Assembly (NCBI RefSeq): GCF_026151205.1
Contig: NC_087080.1
Location: 3,825,096 to 3,885,095 of the forward strand
Direction of reading: 5' to 3'
Length of the DNA: 60,000 nucleotides
DNA from: Bolinopsis microptera
Taxonomy: Eukaryota > Ctenophora > Tentaculata > Lobata > Bolinopsidae
This document shows positions 1 to 12,191 of the stretch, piece after piece. Numbering within the stretch: position 1 is the first letter of the stretch; each line of letters starts with the position of its first letter. The notes under the pieces were generated by a model that saw nothing but the letters and a program-made list of their open reading frames with translations, was not told the origin of the DNA and searched no databases. A program made the translations under genes and the position numbers.

Positions 1-2397
1 TGATTACGTAATCAACGACCAAACCCCCCGTAATCAACGAACGACCCCTAACGCCGCGTGACATATTTGAGATTTTAAGTTTTGATCGTAACATACAATG
101 TGAATGATCAATGATTATCCTTTGTCATTGTAGCTTAACGGGTGATACTCGTAAAATATTTGTTTCATATATAATTAGAACCGTCGACGAGTCCAACTCG
201 GCGCGCGTCCTGGTAGGTTATAAACCTACAACATTGTAGCGCGATGCCTTATATTACTGGGCCGCGCATCCAATAATGCTTTTCGCAATCGATCTTCGTT
301 AGATCGGCGAAATGCGCTACTGGGCCTCGCCACTCGCCGAGCTGTAAAGAATTGACATCGTCAATTATGCTTAGTCATTTGTAATTTTTACTAACATTAA
401 ACATGTAACAAAATTACACAACATTTGCCATTACATTGGCGATAAAGGCTGGTGCCGTCCAGGTGAGTACAGTAAGTGCCGACATAATATAGTTAGGCGG
501 CAGCTTACACGAAATAAAAGATTTTATTAACATTGATCTTACTACTAGTAATACCAGCCACACGTTACACGACTACACGTGTCTCTTTCAATAATTTGGA
601 ATTGGCTCAGGACAAACCTGCTGACCGCGTTATCACGCTATGACATATTTGCATTAGTAATACTAATATAGTTTTTGGTGTTCAGTTTTAAAATGTTTAG
701 TAAATTTTGTTTTCGTAACTAATACTATTACTATATTTATTCAGGACGTTACGGAAGGAATTAATTTAATGTTTCTCTTGTCGTTAATAAATAGTAATAT
801 AAACACTAACGCTCTCACGTACAATGGTTTGATAAGTAAGTAACCTCTGGGAAGTTACAGTATTGCTTATTAATACGATAGGAATTGAAGATATCAATTT
901 CGCTTTTGGAGATCCGGGACGTAATCAGCGATAAAGAATTTAAATATCCTGTATTCACGACTGGAGGGGAACAATAAAATGGGTCCAATACCAGCTAGTA
1001 TCCCAGTCTAATTATAGGTTATAAAAAAATGTTGAAAATTAGATTTTAATAACGATAATAGTGAATAGTACTACAATTGCACTTGATTTGACACTTTTAT
1101 TCAGTTTATAAATTGATGAATACGAGCAATAAGCTTCAACCTCCTTCAGCTTAAAAGGCATAATGAAGATCTCATGAACATTTTCACTATACCTCTGTTT
1201 TATTCAAGACATGCTACAATTTCCTGTTTACAATCAATGTCGATGGATTTTATTTATTATCTTTTTAGAATATGTATCATTGTATGACTATGTGTCTATT
1301 AGCTAATGCAAACTCCTTTGCTTGAGCTCATTTCATTTCTCACTTTCCTACTTGGTTTACTGCAATGCTGTCTGCTATTTTAAATGATGATTTGATGACT
1401 TCCGGGTAGACGAGCAAGCCGGGCTTAGAATCGGTGAATCACCGATTCTAATTCGGGAATCCTTTATGCGGATGATATAACATCTTCGCAAATTTCTTGT
1501 TCTCTTTCAATTACGTATCTAAATAGGGTCACTTAATTTCGGTGATTCTTCCAAGTATCCAAGACTTAACAAGCGAATTTACTTTTTTCAAGGTTCCTAT
1601 CCGGATTCCGGACATGCGAATGTTTGATCAGCCCTTTTCGTTTCATTTTTCACATCAAATTGAATCCAGCCTTCCCTCCAAAACACCTTTTGAACTTTGA
1701 CGATTTTCATAACATCTTAATCGCACTTTGCCACATTTATGCTGTAGCATAACAAATCGTCTACTGTAACACAAATCAAGAAATAGTCTTCATCTTGCCA
1801 CGGCAAAGTTGTACAGGCCATTAGATTTAGAATTGAGATTTTTAGATGTCTCGTCAGCTATCAATTTGGTGGTTTATATTGTTTAATTTTAAATGTTTTT
1901 AAAACGTTTGTTCCAATTGACGATACGAATTATCGATAGAAATTGTTTATCCTGTCTTGGAAATTCATTTTCTCTTTAATTAGTCTAATGAAGTTCACCA
2001 TCAATAATGAACAATGAAAATTTGTGAAACGATCTTCTCGAGTTGGCACATTTTTATTATTCATAAAGTTATGACCGTTAACTTTTTCAAAGATGGCCCC
2101 ATCTTGCAATGATCATGAGTCTCAGCTCAGTGCAACTACAAGTTTGTAGAATGTAGGATGTAGGAGAGTTTTATTATTTTTTTTTGTTGGTATCTCCCAG
2201 ATAATTTCGCTGCATTCATAGCCCAATTTGTTTTTCTGGGTAAAAAGGCAATATAATTTATCACCATACTTATTTTGGAATACATTTTCGTTTTGTAAAT
2301 TGTTTAGGTAATTGATTAACTTGAAAGATTTCAATCAACAAAACCCAACATAAACTACAACTCTAACCCCTTCTCGCTCAGCAGCTAGCTATCCAAG
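1..2397. other. Intergenic/upstream region, no gene seen
   Basis: No open frame or spliced exon that I can support. It is AT-rich. A GC-richer patch near 180-350 repeats a short phrase around ctactgggc that also occurs near 47880-47910, so a dispersed repeat is possible. The last few hundred bases must hold the 5' flank of the BAR gene starting at 2398. No clear TATA box stands out. Confidence 0.5.
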
Positions 2398-5300
2398 ATG
2401 TTTAAGCCAGAGGAGGAATGCCAGGCGCACGCCGTCAAGACTTTCACCGAGTTCAACCACTTCTTTATGCACTGTTCTCGTCGTTTTGCTCAGGTTTGTG
2501 GTTTAATGTGTTGGGTAATATGATCGTTTGAGAACTGTGAAATAACCGTTTAGACGTAAAGAATCGTAAAATAAACGTTTGAGAATGAGAACCGTAGAAT
2601 AACTGGTCAAAGATGTGACCGTTTGAGAACTGTGGTATAACCGTTTAATAGTAGTAGTAGTACTAGTAGTACTAGTAGCACTAGTAGTGGTAGTAGAGCG
2701 ATAGTTTGAAATCTCAGTTTATTAGATATACACCATAACATAAGGAATGTAAAATAACCATCTACCACGTTTAAAAAAATACTGATCGAATGGTATTACT
2801 ATTGCAATACAGAACCTTGAAATAACCAGTAGAGGTGACCGTTTGGGTGTTTGCGTACTGTTAAATGTTTTGTTTGTTGAAATTTAGGAGTGTTTAAGAG
2901 CCGTGAAATATCCGTTTAGTTCATGATGTATACAACTGAATCCAGTTCAAATAGATCATAAAGCTTCATTTTTGTGTTGACACCAATCCGCGAATGAAAC
3001 GTTTTTAAACATTCTATGTCTGTCTACACGATTTGAATTGTGGCATCCCACAATGTTTAATGTTACAAAGTATATTTTAAATGTTCAAAATGCTCTATTG
3101 TTTAATAGAATAAACCACAGCTTTATGTTTATTGGTGGACAGCTGTCACATATCAAAAAAAACCCCCATACCGCATGAAACATACTCCGAAACTTTGATC
3201 AGCATGATACAATGCACCTGTGATATGATACATCTGGTAAAATCCGGCCTGTTTTGTCCGATCTTTCGCCTCTAAATCCACGTGAACAATAATTTAGAAT
3301 TTGTCACTACGGGATGGAGCCAGCTCCTAGTAGGCTACATTATATCTTGTCTAAATCGGCCGAAGATGGGACGATTATCTAGTTACCTGCCCCTACTCAC
3401 TTACAGCTTAATGTTTGAGAAACTAATAGACAGCAGGAATTTTTCAGATCCTGTCAGACGAATCCAATTTAAGCCAGACCACAATCAACCACCTGCCTAA
3501 AAGTTATTTAGTCATTTTTGGCCCTTTTTAAAAATTTGTCTCGTAATTTTTTGACAGGTAATTCGTACAGTCGTTTTTATTTGTAAGAATCAGTCTGCCG
3601 TCTACTGATGTCATAAAGTCGGACAGAAATTGCAGAAACAACAAAAACCCAATATCATTATTTTCAGCTATATAACTAGATCAATTTGTAATTATATAAA
3701 TACTATTATGCTAGTGATAAGCTTGTGTTCTTAATCTTAAGAAATCAATTTGATGGCTTACTCTTAGCATTTAGTATAGATATAATATTAATTTGGTATT
3801 ATCAGCACCTTAGTCTTAAAGTACTGAAATAATATTTGAAATAGACTGTTATTTTACGGAATTTACACCTGTGTTGAGACAAATGAATGTAATTACAAGG
3901 ATTACAAGGATTACAACCAATGATTTGTATCGTTCTGAGACGGATCTTTAGGAGGCATGGTCGAAAAAGATTGGACTGACGCCAGTTACTTGGAGTTTAA
4001 GATATCTTTAAGGTTCGCTCAAATTTGTAGGCCATATTGGCCAGAGTTCATAGAAAGAGAATGTCAAAGGGACAAAGTAGTCAGTTATTTGCATAATTTT
4101 TAAGTTCAATGTCGTTTTCTTAATGGTATAACTCTATAAATATTGATCACACCTAAGTTAATATTTTGCAAACCTAGTTTTGGGAATAGTTATGTAACGG
4201 TCTCAAAATCTCAATGATAATGTTCGTCAATTCCTTTCATTGATTATTTGTGTTACATTTACTCAGATAAGAGTGACCAAAATTCAAGGTGCAAATGTAA
4301 TGTGCATTGTGCATGCTTATCACGTAAAACTTTCATGATTTAAGCTGACAAGGAAATGCTTCGTATTTTTAGCTAAGTAAAACGGTTATGTAATGGTCTC
4401 AAAATTCCAATGATAATTTTCGTCAATTCCTGGATTATTTGCGTTACATATTCATATGAGAGAAATCAAAATTCAAGGTGCAAATGTAATGTGCATGCTG
4501 ATCACGTAAAACTTTTATGATTTAAGCTGCTAAGGAAATGCTTATTATTTTTAGCTAAGTGAAAGCCAATCACTATTCGGATGATCTCAACTAATCTAAA
4601 TTAAGATTGGGACTTGAACCAGGAAATGCAACCATTTTAGAAGGATGATGTTATGGACTCAAGCACCGTAATCATTTGTTGTCGTTGAATTTCACCTTGC
4701 TTCCACGTCTTAGATTATATTTAATCTTGTTTTTGATACATTTTCCCGGAAGTTTTATTGCAACTCAACTAACTGAACCCCACAATTAGCATTATAAAAT
4801 AGTATTACAATCTACACCATCAACCCGGCTACTGACCATCGTTTTTACACAGCAACTAAAACGTTCCTTAAATCTTGATAATCAAATTTTAAGCCATATT
4901 CCCCGACCTGATAGATTGTCCCATTGTTTGGGAGAGACTTTTCTGATGCTTGCCTTACAACAAAGCGCTGTCTAGTTTCGGTATTTGACTACAATTTTCA
5001 GGGGAACCACCCCCTAGTTTCAGGGGTTTATCTCTTAGCACTGGGTGATGTATTCTGCATTTCCCGACTGGGATACATCCTATATTTCCTTTTACACAGC
5101 AATCCAACGACGTGATCTTTTCTAAAATCATCCCGCTTGTAGATAACTAGCCGATATGAAGTACGAAAAGATCGACCGCAAAGCTGAGGGCTCAGCGGGA
5201 AAGCAATTTGCCCATTTCGTAAAAGTGGGATATAATAGGGCGAGACAGGTAAAATAATACTTTTAGTTACAGATTAGGCAGGTTACATGTACCTGCACGA

Positions 5301-7703
5301 TGTAGGTATAACACTACATGTGGGTATCATAACCTGTAATCTATCGTATTCTGACTGTGTCACGATGAGCTAACCATACATTTGGGAGAGACTTAGACTT
5401 GAGCCAATAGTCAATATTATATCTGAGGGTAGTTTTAAGTCTGTTGTCGTCATAGTCTAAGGCTAGATGAGTACCTATGTTTGTGTCCCCATTTTCATTA
5501 GACTGACATATTATCAACCGTAAAATTCGGAGAGAATAGATTAGTAATTCAAGGGCGACTTTTAAGGACAAACTGAAATTACGTTAACACCATTCCGTTA
5601 TTGTGATAAATACTTTTGGGACCAAATGTTGAATGTGGAGTTGATAATCGCATCTGTGGACTGTAACAGCAAACAATATAATCGCACACCTGCACAAAGT
5701 CCCAGTGACACATCAATTTAAAATATTCATTTCTACAGAGGTGTGAATTCCCCTGACACAGTCCCACTTTTCAGGTAACCGGAGAGAAAATGGGGACAGT
5801 ACAGAGAACCGACTACGACCGTGAATTCCAGGACTTGTGCAACAGGGTCGATAAACACGCCTTTTGGGCCAGCATGTTGACCTCCAAAGTCGAGCTGGTT
5901 CTCCAACCCAATCCTGGTAAATGAAACTTTCTAATTCGGGCAATGATATCAACAATAATGAAAATATTAGCCCCTCCACTTGGAGTCAAATGATGATAAG
6001 ATTAAGGGTAACTGGAATTCGAGTGACTCAAATGTGAGTTTCTTATCATTAGTGCTGCACATCTTCCGTTACACTCGAGCAAATAGAGATTTTTATTAGG
6101 CACAATGGTCATGCTGTTTGGAAGTGAGATTAAGTCATTTTAGAGTCTGCAAACTTTGGTTCCTATTCTACGGTTCGTTGCACTAACCCTAAGAAACAGC
6201 ATTATGATTAAGTTGGTCTCTTTTTGTTGTGGCTTTTCTGGAACCATTTTTTGACATTTTAAACCTTCTACAGGAATAAAACCTTATCGTGCCCACATTT
6301 AACAGCCCAACTCACACCAACAAAATACGCCATTATTTATATTTATCTGAAACGCTTCATTGCCGGACTAGTTAAAGGCCGAAAATGCGAGAAAGTGTGG
6401 TTTAGTAAGGGGGTCTGATGCCCTAAATGACAGCTATCTCCAATGTTACCTTGTCATCATAGTGTCAGAACGGCTTTTTATGCCAATCACAATTTTAGAG
6501 CGACCATAACAACATTCAATCGGTAAATTCTGGTTAGGAAATACTTTTCTCCCAGACGACATAAACTCATCAAAATCCTACTTAAGCTCTAATTTGTCAC
6601 ACGGTTTAGAGAAGCATACTAAATTTCATCTAGCCTGGACATTAAATTGGCATGGTAAAATCTACCAAATCCAAGCGATAAGAATTATAAATCCTTATTA
6701 CTATCTCTTTTCAGCCTACCGATTCGAGGATTTCGTCACCGAAAAGATCGGAAACGATCGTGAAATCCGTCACACCTATACCGAACAGCTGGGAATCTGC
6801 ATGCTGAACGCTGGAAGTGACATGAGCGCCTCCGACTACGGACAAGCCCTCCTGATCATGGGAGACTACGAGAACAGGATCGGAGAAAGCGAACACAAGA
6901 TGATCAAGGAAGCTTTCTATAAGTTCGTCAAACCCTTCATGGATTCCGCCAGCAAAGAGGGTGCCATCAATGTAAGATTTACTTCATCACTTAAAATCGG
7001 GGGTCTTTCGAATAACATCAAAAGTCAAAGTAATTTCAGGCTAATGCATTAAAAGAGACAAGTTTCTTAATGACTAAGCTGGAAGTCTATTACAAAACAA
7101 TTATATCCCTCAAAACCCCATTATAACCCTTTTAATGCCACTTCAGACCGAACGAAGAACTTTAACCGCACTCAGACTGGATCTTGATGCCGCCAAGAAC
7201 CGTGTCAGAGCCGCCAAGACCGCCGACGAGATGAAAGAACTTGAACAGTTCGTGGATGAAGCCCAGAAGAAGTTCGATGAGCAGTACGAACTGACTAGGG
7301 AAATCCTCGAGGAGAGGGACCAAAAGAACGCAGAGATGGTGTGTCATGTCGAGGACTTGACTACCGTCCAAGTTGAATACTTTAAGCAGGCCTATGATCT
7401 TGCTGTTGAGATGCAGCAGAAAGTCATGAACCGACCGTAAGTTAAGCTAATACTCAAGACCAGATTTTACGATCAATTAGAATCGTTTAAATCCCTCTCA
7501 AAACCTTTTGAACTTAATTGTTTGCATTAAGCGGCCGTGTAATTTATGCAGACGCTGATATTTCCATCTCTGAATTGAAAAATGACAGAACCCTAACCTT
7601 ATTATGAATATGGTGTTTGCGGTCCAAATTAAATGAGTTTCTTTTCAGAACCAAGGGAAAAGATGCCCGACAAAGGAAGGTTTCATCAAGTGATGAGGAA
7701 TAA
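2398..7703 (+). CDS. Endophilin-B-like BAR-domain protein without SH3
   Basis: Coding exons 2398-2493, 5775-5916, 6715-6971, 7147-7436 and 7649-7703 join in phase (0, 1, 0, 2) to 279 residues; every intron is GT-AG. The fold is an N-BAR: an N-terminal amphipathic segment (exon 1), then three helices. Endophilin-B hallmarks are VLQPNP followed by YRFEDFVTEKI at the end of helix 1 and ERRTLTALRLDLDAAKNR in helix 2. Endophilin-B (SH3GLB) proteins bind and curve membranes in mitochondrial, Golgi and autophagic trafficking; that role here is inferred. The protein stops about 20 residues after the BAR domain with a basic then Ser/acidic tail (RKVSSSDEE), so the SH3 domain of vertebrate SH3GLB1/2 is absent, and I see no SH3 exon downstream. 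The first exon is one of two alternatives (see 5156-5248). Family assignment is strong; ortholog identity is less certain. Confidence 0.85.
2522..2697. repeat. Degenerate short repeat and TAG trinucleotide tract
   Basis: In the first BAR intron, a phrase like accgtttgagaactgtg recurs several times between about 2522 and 2660, followed by a tract of tag/tac triplets at about 2648-2697. Simple intronic repeats. Confidence 0.6.
4189..4565 (+). repeat. Two-copy tandem repeat, about 190 bp per unit
   Basis: Copies at about 4189-4382 and 4384-4565 begin with ggttatgtaa(c/t)ggtctc and end with ttttagctaagt, with high identity and small indels. No coding potential seen. It lies in the long BAR-gene intron between the two alternative first exons. 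Confidence 0.75.
5156..5248 (+). CDS. Alternative first coding exon of the BAR gene
   Basis: ATG-initiated 31-codon exon ending in CAG before a GTAAAA donor, phase 0, the same exit phase as the 2398-2493 exon. Each can therefore splice to 5775. It encodes a basic N-terminus ending in KQFAHFVKVGYNRARQ, which lines up with the end of the other exon (HFFMHCSRRFAQ) directly before VTGEKMG. Including both exons in one message is unlikely, because the bases before this ATG hold stops and no clean acceptor. An alternative promoter is the simplest reading. The exon swaps the membrane-inserting helix 0 of the BAR domain. Confidence 0.7.
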
Positions 7704-7704
7704 A
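7699..7704 (+). terminator. AATAAA overlapping the BAR stop codon; second at about 8263
   Basis: The last coding bases plus stop read GAA TAA A, making an AATAAA hexamer that includes the stop codon. Another plus-strand AATAAA lies at about 8263. Use of the first would leave almost no 3' UTR, so the second is the more likely poly(A) signal. Confidence 0.35.
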
Positions 7705-8195
7705 TTAATTACCAGAAGAAATTAATAATATAATTAATGTAAGATCAAAGCAGAGACAATGATTCATGTTTGGGGTAGATTTACTTGTAGTAGTTGGGGT
7801 ACTTGTAATTGATATGTTATTTATCAATCATTATAGTAAATACGATTGTAAATAGCTTACCAGAAAATTGGTGTTGTTCATTGGTAAAAATTCGGGTGGA
7901 TATTAAACAAAATTAAAGAAGGAGTTAAAAGATTGGTGAAATCAAAATTCTGGCTAATATACAGATTCATTATCATATATATTTTAAATTTAAACTCTTA
8001 TTTACATCAAAATTCAAACTAAACCTAAATTAAATTCCTCGAATTCAAAGCCGATATGTTGTGGACCTTCTTTCTATCATTTTCTGAGTCAATTCAGAGG
8101 GAATTGTTTATCAAATACATGCTTATTTTAGCGTAGGGCGATAGCCGGAAATGAAATTTTTAAAAAGAAACGTACACTCATGCCAGGAGGAAATC

Positions 8196-8201
8196 TTTAT
8201 T
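8196..8201 (-). terminator. Candidate poly(A) signal of the TGF-beta gene
   Basis: Minus-strand AATAAA about 530 bases past the TGF-beta stop codon. The stretch 8202-8731 shows no coding exon and is best read as the 3' UTR. It meets the plus-strand BAR gene's end, so the two genes converge. Confidence 0.4.
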
Positions 8202-8731
8202 GCGACAAAGGTATCGACTTCAGTAACTGTAAGATAAAATCAAAATTTAAAGCAAAATAGAAATAAAGCACACACACAAGCACGCATCTTAGAGTTATAG
8301 TTTAACTTAACACAACATTTGATGCTGTTTTCAACAATTCAAAAATATTCCTTGAAAGAATTTTGCTGATTTCCACTTTCAACAAAGAAAAAGTTCAAAT
8401 AATAAATTTTAGTCCGTTTTCTAGCTAGGTCCTATCAAAACGCGTCAAAACAATCGCTACAAAATAATGTTACTATAAATCTGATCATCATACATAAATA
8501 ACACACACAGTACATTTCGGTCTCTCCAATTCTCATCAGTCATTTGAACCCATGGTCTCAGAAAAATCCCTCTTACCTTCTAGAGTTCTGGAGAATATTC
8601 CAGAGAATATTCCACGGGTTCTTTCTCTGTGCTTCACGGTTCGAGGGCCACTAAAATGTGCTCATACGTTCGGTGCCTGGTTACTGGGGCGACGCAGCTG
8701 CGCGCCATGGAAACGCGTCACACGTGCAACT

Positions 8732-11700
8732 TCAAACACACTTACAGGAAGTAACTCTTAGGTCGTCAAACTTAATTATCTGAAAATAAGTTTTGTAAAT
8801 TACAAGGCCATTTTCTTATATTTGAATACCTATCCCAGAATCTACTAGTACTAGACACTAAACTGTTTGAGGTGAAAGTTCTTAAATAAATATTGATAGA
8901 TTACAAATATTTTGAGCTCATAAATAATTATAGCTCATAAATATCTTAAGCTTATAAATATTAATATCTCATAAATATTAACATATAATTTAATAACTTT
9001 AACAAGTAAATATATAATATACCTGATTCTCAACAGTGATGGCCTCGGCAGCCTCGTATTTAGCCGGCACACAACACGGTTCATACACTGATTCTCTTAT
9101 CTGCTCTGCGTACTGACCTAAAACATGTTCGAAATAGTTTTGTGGTTTTCAGCAATCTGTGCTGGTGGTCGGCGGTCGACAATAGAAGTATGCTATGAAT
9201 GCTATGTTCACAAGCATTTCGAAATATGATAACAGTTGTCTGCACGCTATCCCGCAGAAATACGATAACAATAGGTATGTAGGCATGATTTATCTGAATT
9301 GAGCTAAGAATGTGAATGGAGGGGATGATTCATCTCACCTAAGATAACAATATGATTTATCTCACCTAAGATAAGAATATGATTTATCTCACCTAAGATA
9401 AGAGTGTGAAGGGGTGGATCCTCAGTTTTCCACAGATAAGGACAGCTGCCAGAACAGTAGTTAACGTACACACCCTGAGGGGCCCGGATGGAGGGTATGG
9501 ACATGTCTTTATCAAACTGAAGGTAAAGGAGTCGCACCCCACACTTACCCTCATCCTGGTCATCAGGGCTCAGCCAGTAACTTGGTTCCTGAAATAAACT
9601 TCCATAACTATTGGCCAACTTAAGAACACGTATGTTTAAGACTGTTTAAGACTCTTCCTGCTCGATGAATAAATGTTTTGTAAACACTGATTAAGAGTTA
9701 TCAGTTATGTATACATTTTGCGGAGAGGGAATATTCTTATGTTTAAAGCATGTTTAACGACTTTTACCCATCGTCCAGTTTTCCATATTTTTGGGAAATC
9801 GGATAGAATATAAATAACTATCCTAGTCATTGTGCTATATCGTTAGTTTGAACTTTTTTTTTGAGTAAGGAATCTCCAAAAATTACTTTGTGCATATCCC
9901 AAACGGGGAACTTAAAAAGTTCCGAAAAACGTTTTCCTGTAAATTAACCCATTTCGAACCCTGTCAAAGGTCGCAGTAAAGCCCTATTTGGGAATTTCAC
10001 CCGGACAATTTTAAGTAAAGTTCAAATTCCTCCGATAAACGTGACTAATAAATCATCAATCGATAAAATCATGACCTTGCAAAAGAAAGTCAATAACAGC
10101 CTACCAGAATTGCAGATTTTTGGCTATGTCAAAGGGAAGATCTAATAGTAATGCTCCACACCATGACGTTATTACCCAATTCAGACAGTTCTTGCTACCC
10201 CTAATACTTAAAATGAATTGAAAGGTAACTCTAACCACCAAGAACCGGCGTTAACAATTGAGCAGTGGCCCCCCGTAGCCAGCGACAGCTTAATCGATCG
10301 TTAAATTTCAGGGATTCTTCTAGGATATAGAGTCACGATACAGATAAAGAGTTGAGTGTAGTTGTAGCTGATAGAGCAGCTCGTCGTCTGTATTATATTG
10401 TATGTGCGCGCGTGTTTCCCGTCAAAAGAAATCGAGGAGTAAACTAATTTGCTTATTGACATTAAAGGCAAAGGCATGATATTATTAACACTAAAGTAAC
10501 AAAATAATTAGTAATAGTTATACTTAGCCTTGAGTAAATTTATTATAGAAAAGAGTTACAAAGTTTACTTACATTAAATTTGCTGGCAGGAGTTCGGGCG
10601 TTGTCGTACCTTCGAGTAAAGTTGTTGACAACTTTCCTCTTAGACTGTCTACAACTTTTCAGAAATATTCTTGGCCTGAATGAAATGTTTTTAGAGACAC
10701 ATATTCCACGTTCTTCGGTAAACAGGAAATCACAAAAGAGAGTTTATACGATTAAATCGATAATAACAAGATAAGTAAACTGAGGTGATTATATCAGCTT
10801 TCAATAAAAACAAGTTAAGTAACGTAGGACGTTTTTATCAGGCCTCAGCTGGACTATACGACTGGAAGGCATAGCTTAATTCTATTATTAATATGTAGAT
10901 TATTGAAAAAGGATTGAAAGTTGCACGTACAAATAATAGTCTTGGCGAAACAAGGGCGATTGAATCAACCTTGACAAATGATGACATAATGGATCTGACT
11001 TACTTGTGTTCGCCGATAATTCCTGATTTGAAATGGGGCAGCAAGTTCTTCTGCAAGTCCAACTTGTGAGGCCTTACTTCAAAACGTATCAGAACCTTGT
11101 TTCGTGTATCTTTTACTAACTCCTGTTAAAAAAAACGGTTATAGCAATATAAAATGCCTCCATATTACTTTGTAATTGAGCGCTAACTTTCTCACTCTGT
11201 AACGAGACATGATAAAAAAAAGTTGAATTACAAAGAACAAAAAAAGAAATAAAAAAGTAAAATACCTGCTCACTAACCTCAGGAAGCGAGTTATCGTCAA
11301 TAAAAGCGTCGTACACATTGAAATTCTTCCAGCCCCGGACGTTTTGGCCCAGCTGTTTACTGTCCAGAACGTAGAGTCCCCTAAGGAGGACCTCTATCCG
11401 TTGGGGTTGCCGTGTAGACTGTCCCTGTTGGTACAGACGCAGCTCTGCGCTGCAGAGTGACTGAAACCAGATCAAATTATGGGGTGCCAGAAAATCAAGG
11501 AGGTGTACAAAACCTTCGGGTCGGGAATTGTTCCGGGCATTAGAACCGATAAATAGAGAAGGAAAAAATGGGGTGTCGGTTAATGGCAAAGGGCAAGTAA
11601 TGGCTGGCCGCAAACCGATTGCAGACAAAATCGCAAAAAATATGTCTGGATGGCGAGTTAGCGTTCAATCAAATAGGTTACACGCCGAATGTATAGAAAA

Positions 11701-12191
11701 TATAAAATCCTTACAGTTAAAAGAGAAAATGTGAAGTTAAACCTTTTCTCTGGTGTGGCGTAGTAGGTTTCTGTTTATTGTAAAGTTTAGGAAAAGTGAT
11801 TCGGTGTTCTCCAGCGAAGATTCTGAAACGATGAATTTGGCGTCATGTAAACGTGATTTTGTTGGAAATCCGACTATATCAAAATTACAGAGCTAAGTAT
11901 TTGTACGAATTACAGAAAATGATCGTTTGCAGCATGGATAGGAAATACAATTGTCGGGTGTCTGACTTCTGACCAAACTTAAGGCACGCCCCGCTTTAAT
12001 CCAGATTAAACGAAGCTAATCTCGGCCAGTTCAAACGGAAAATATTCCTAAGATGTGTAATTTAGTGCGTAAAGTCACAAAAATAGTTCACAGTCATACG
12101 ACGAGGAGCCACAAAAGGGATAGGATCATATTGATATAAAAACTCGCAGATCAAATCATACCTGGGTGTATGACAATGAGGTCGGTGTTAT
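8732..12191 (-). CDS. TGF-beta superfamily ligand precursor (5' end unresolved)
   Basis: Minus-strand exons in order: 12162-12191, 11266-11513, 11004-11122, 10573-10675, 9393-9588, 9023-9117, 8732-8779. All phases agree through the stop. The prodomain shows SAELRLYQQG and a TGF-beta-propeptide-like RGWKNFNVYDAFI. The 10573-10675 exon carries the basic cleavage region CRQSKRK and a second TRRYDNAR. The mature domain has KCGVRLLYLQFDKDM, GVYVNYCSGSCPYLW, EPCCVPAKYEA and the terminal VTSCKCV. CPYLW and CCVPAKYEA resemble TGF-beta proper. The ligand would be a secreted cystine-knot dimer acting through Ser/Thr kinase receptors and Smads (family knowledge). Seven mature cysteines are present; the extra N-terminal pair of TGF-beta1-3 and the W-x-W/W-x-x-W motif are missing. 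The signal peptide exon is not firmly located; a possible upstream exon is 13541-13594. Confidence 0.88.
9337..9403 (-). repeat. 27-bp minisatellite containing the 5' splice site (3 copies)
   Basis: On the minus strand the unit CTTATCTTAG/GTGAGATAAATC plus a short spacer recurs three times. Splice donors GT fall at 9392-9391, 9365-9364 and 9338-9337, exactly 27 bp apart. The proximal donor gives the phase-1 exon end needed by the next exon. Use of the second or third donor would keep the frame and add 9 or 18 residues with no stop codon. Confidence 0.85.

Noticed and set aside
6711-6896. Minus-strand frame over the BAR exon
   Set aside because: Antisense shadow of exon 6715-6971; likewise 7162-7371.
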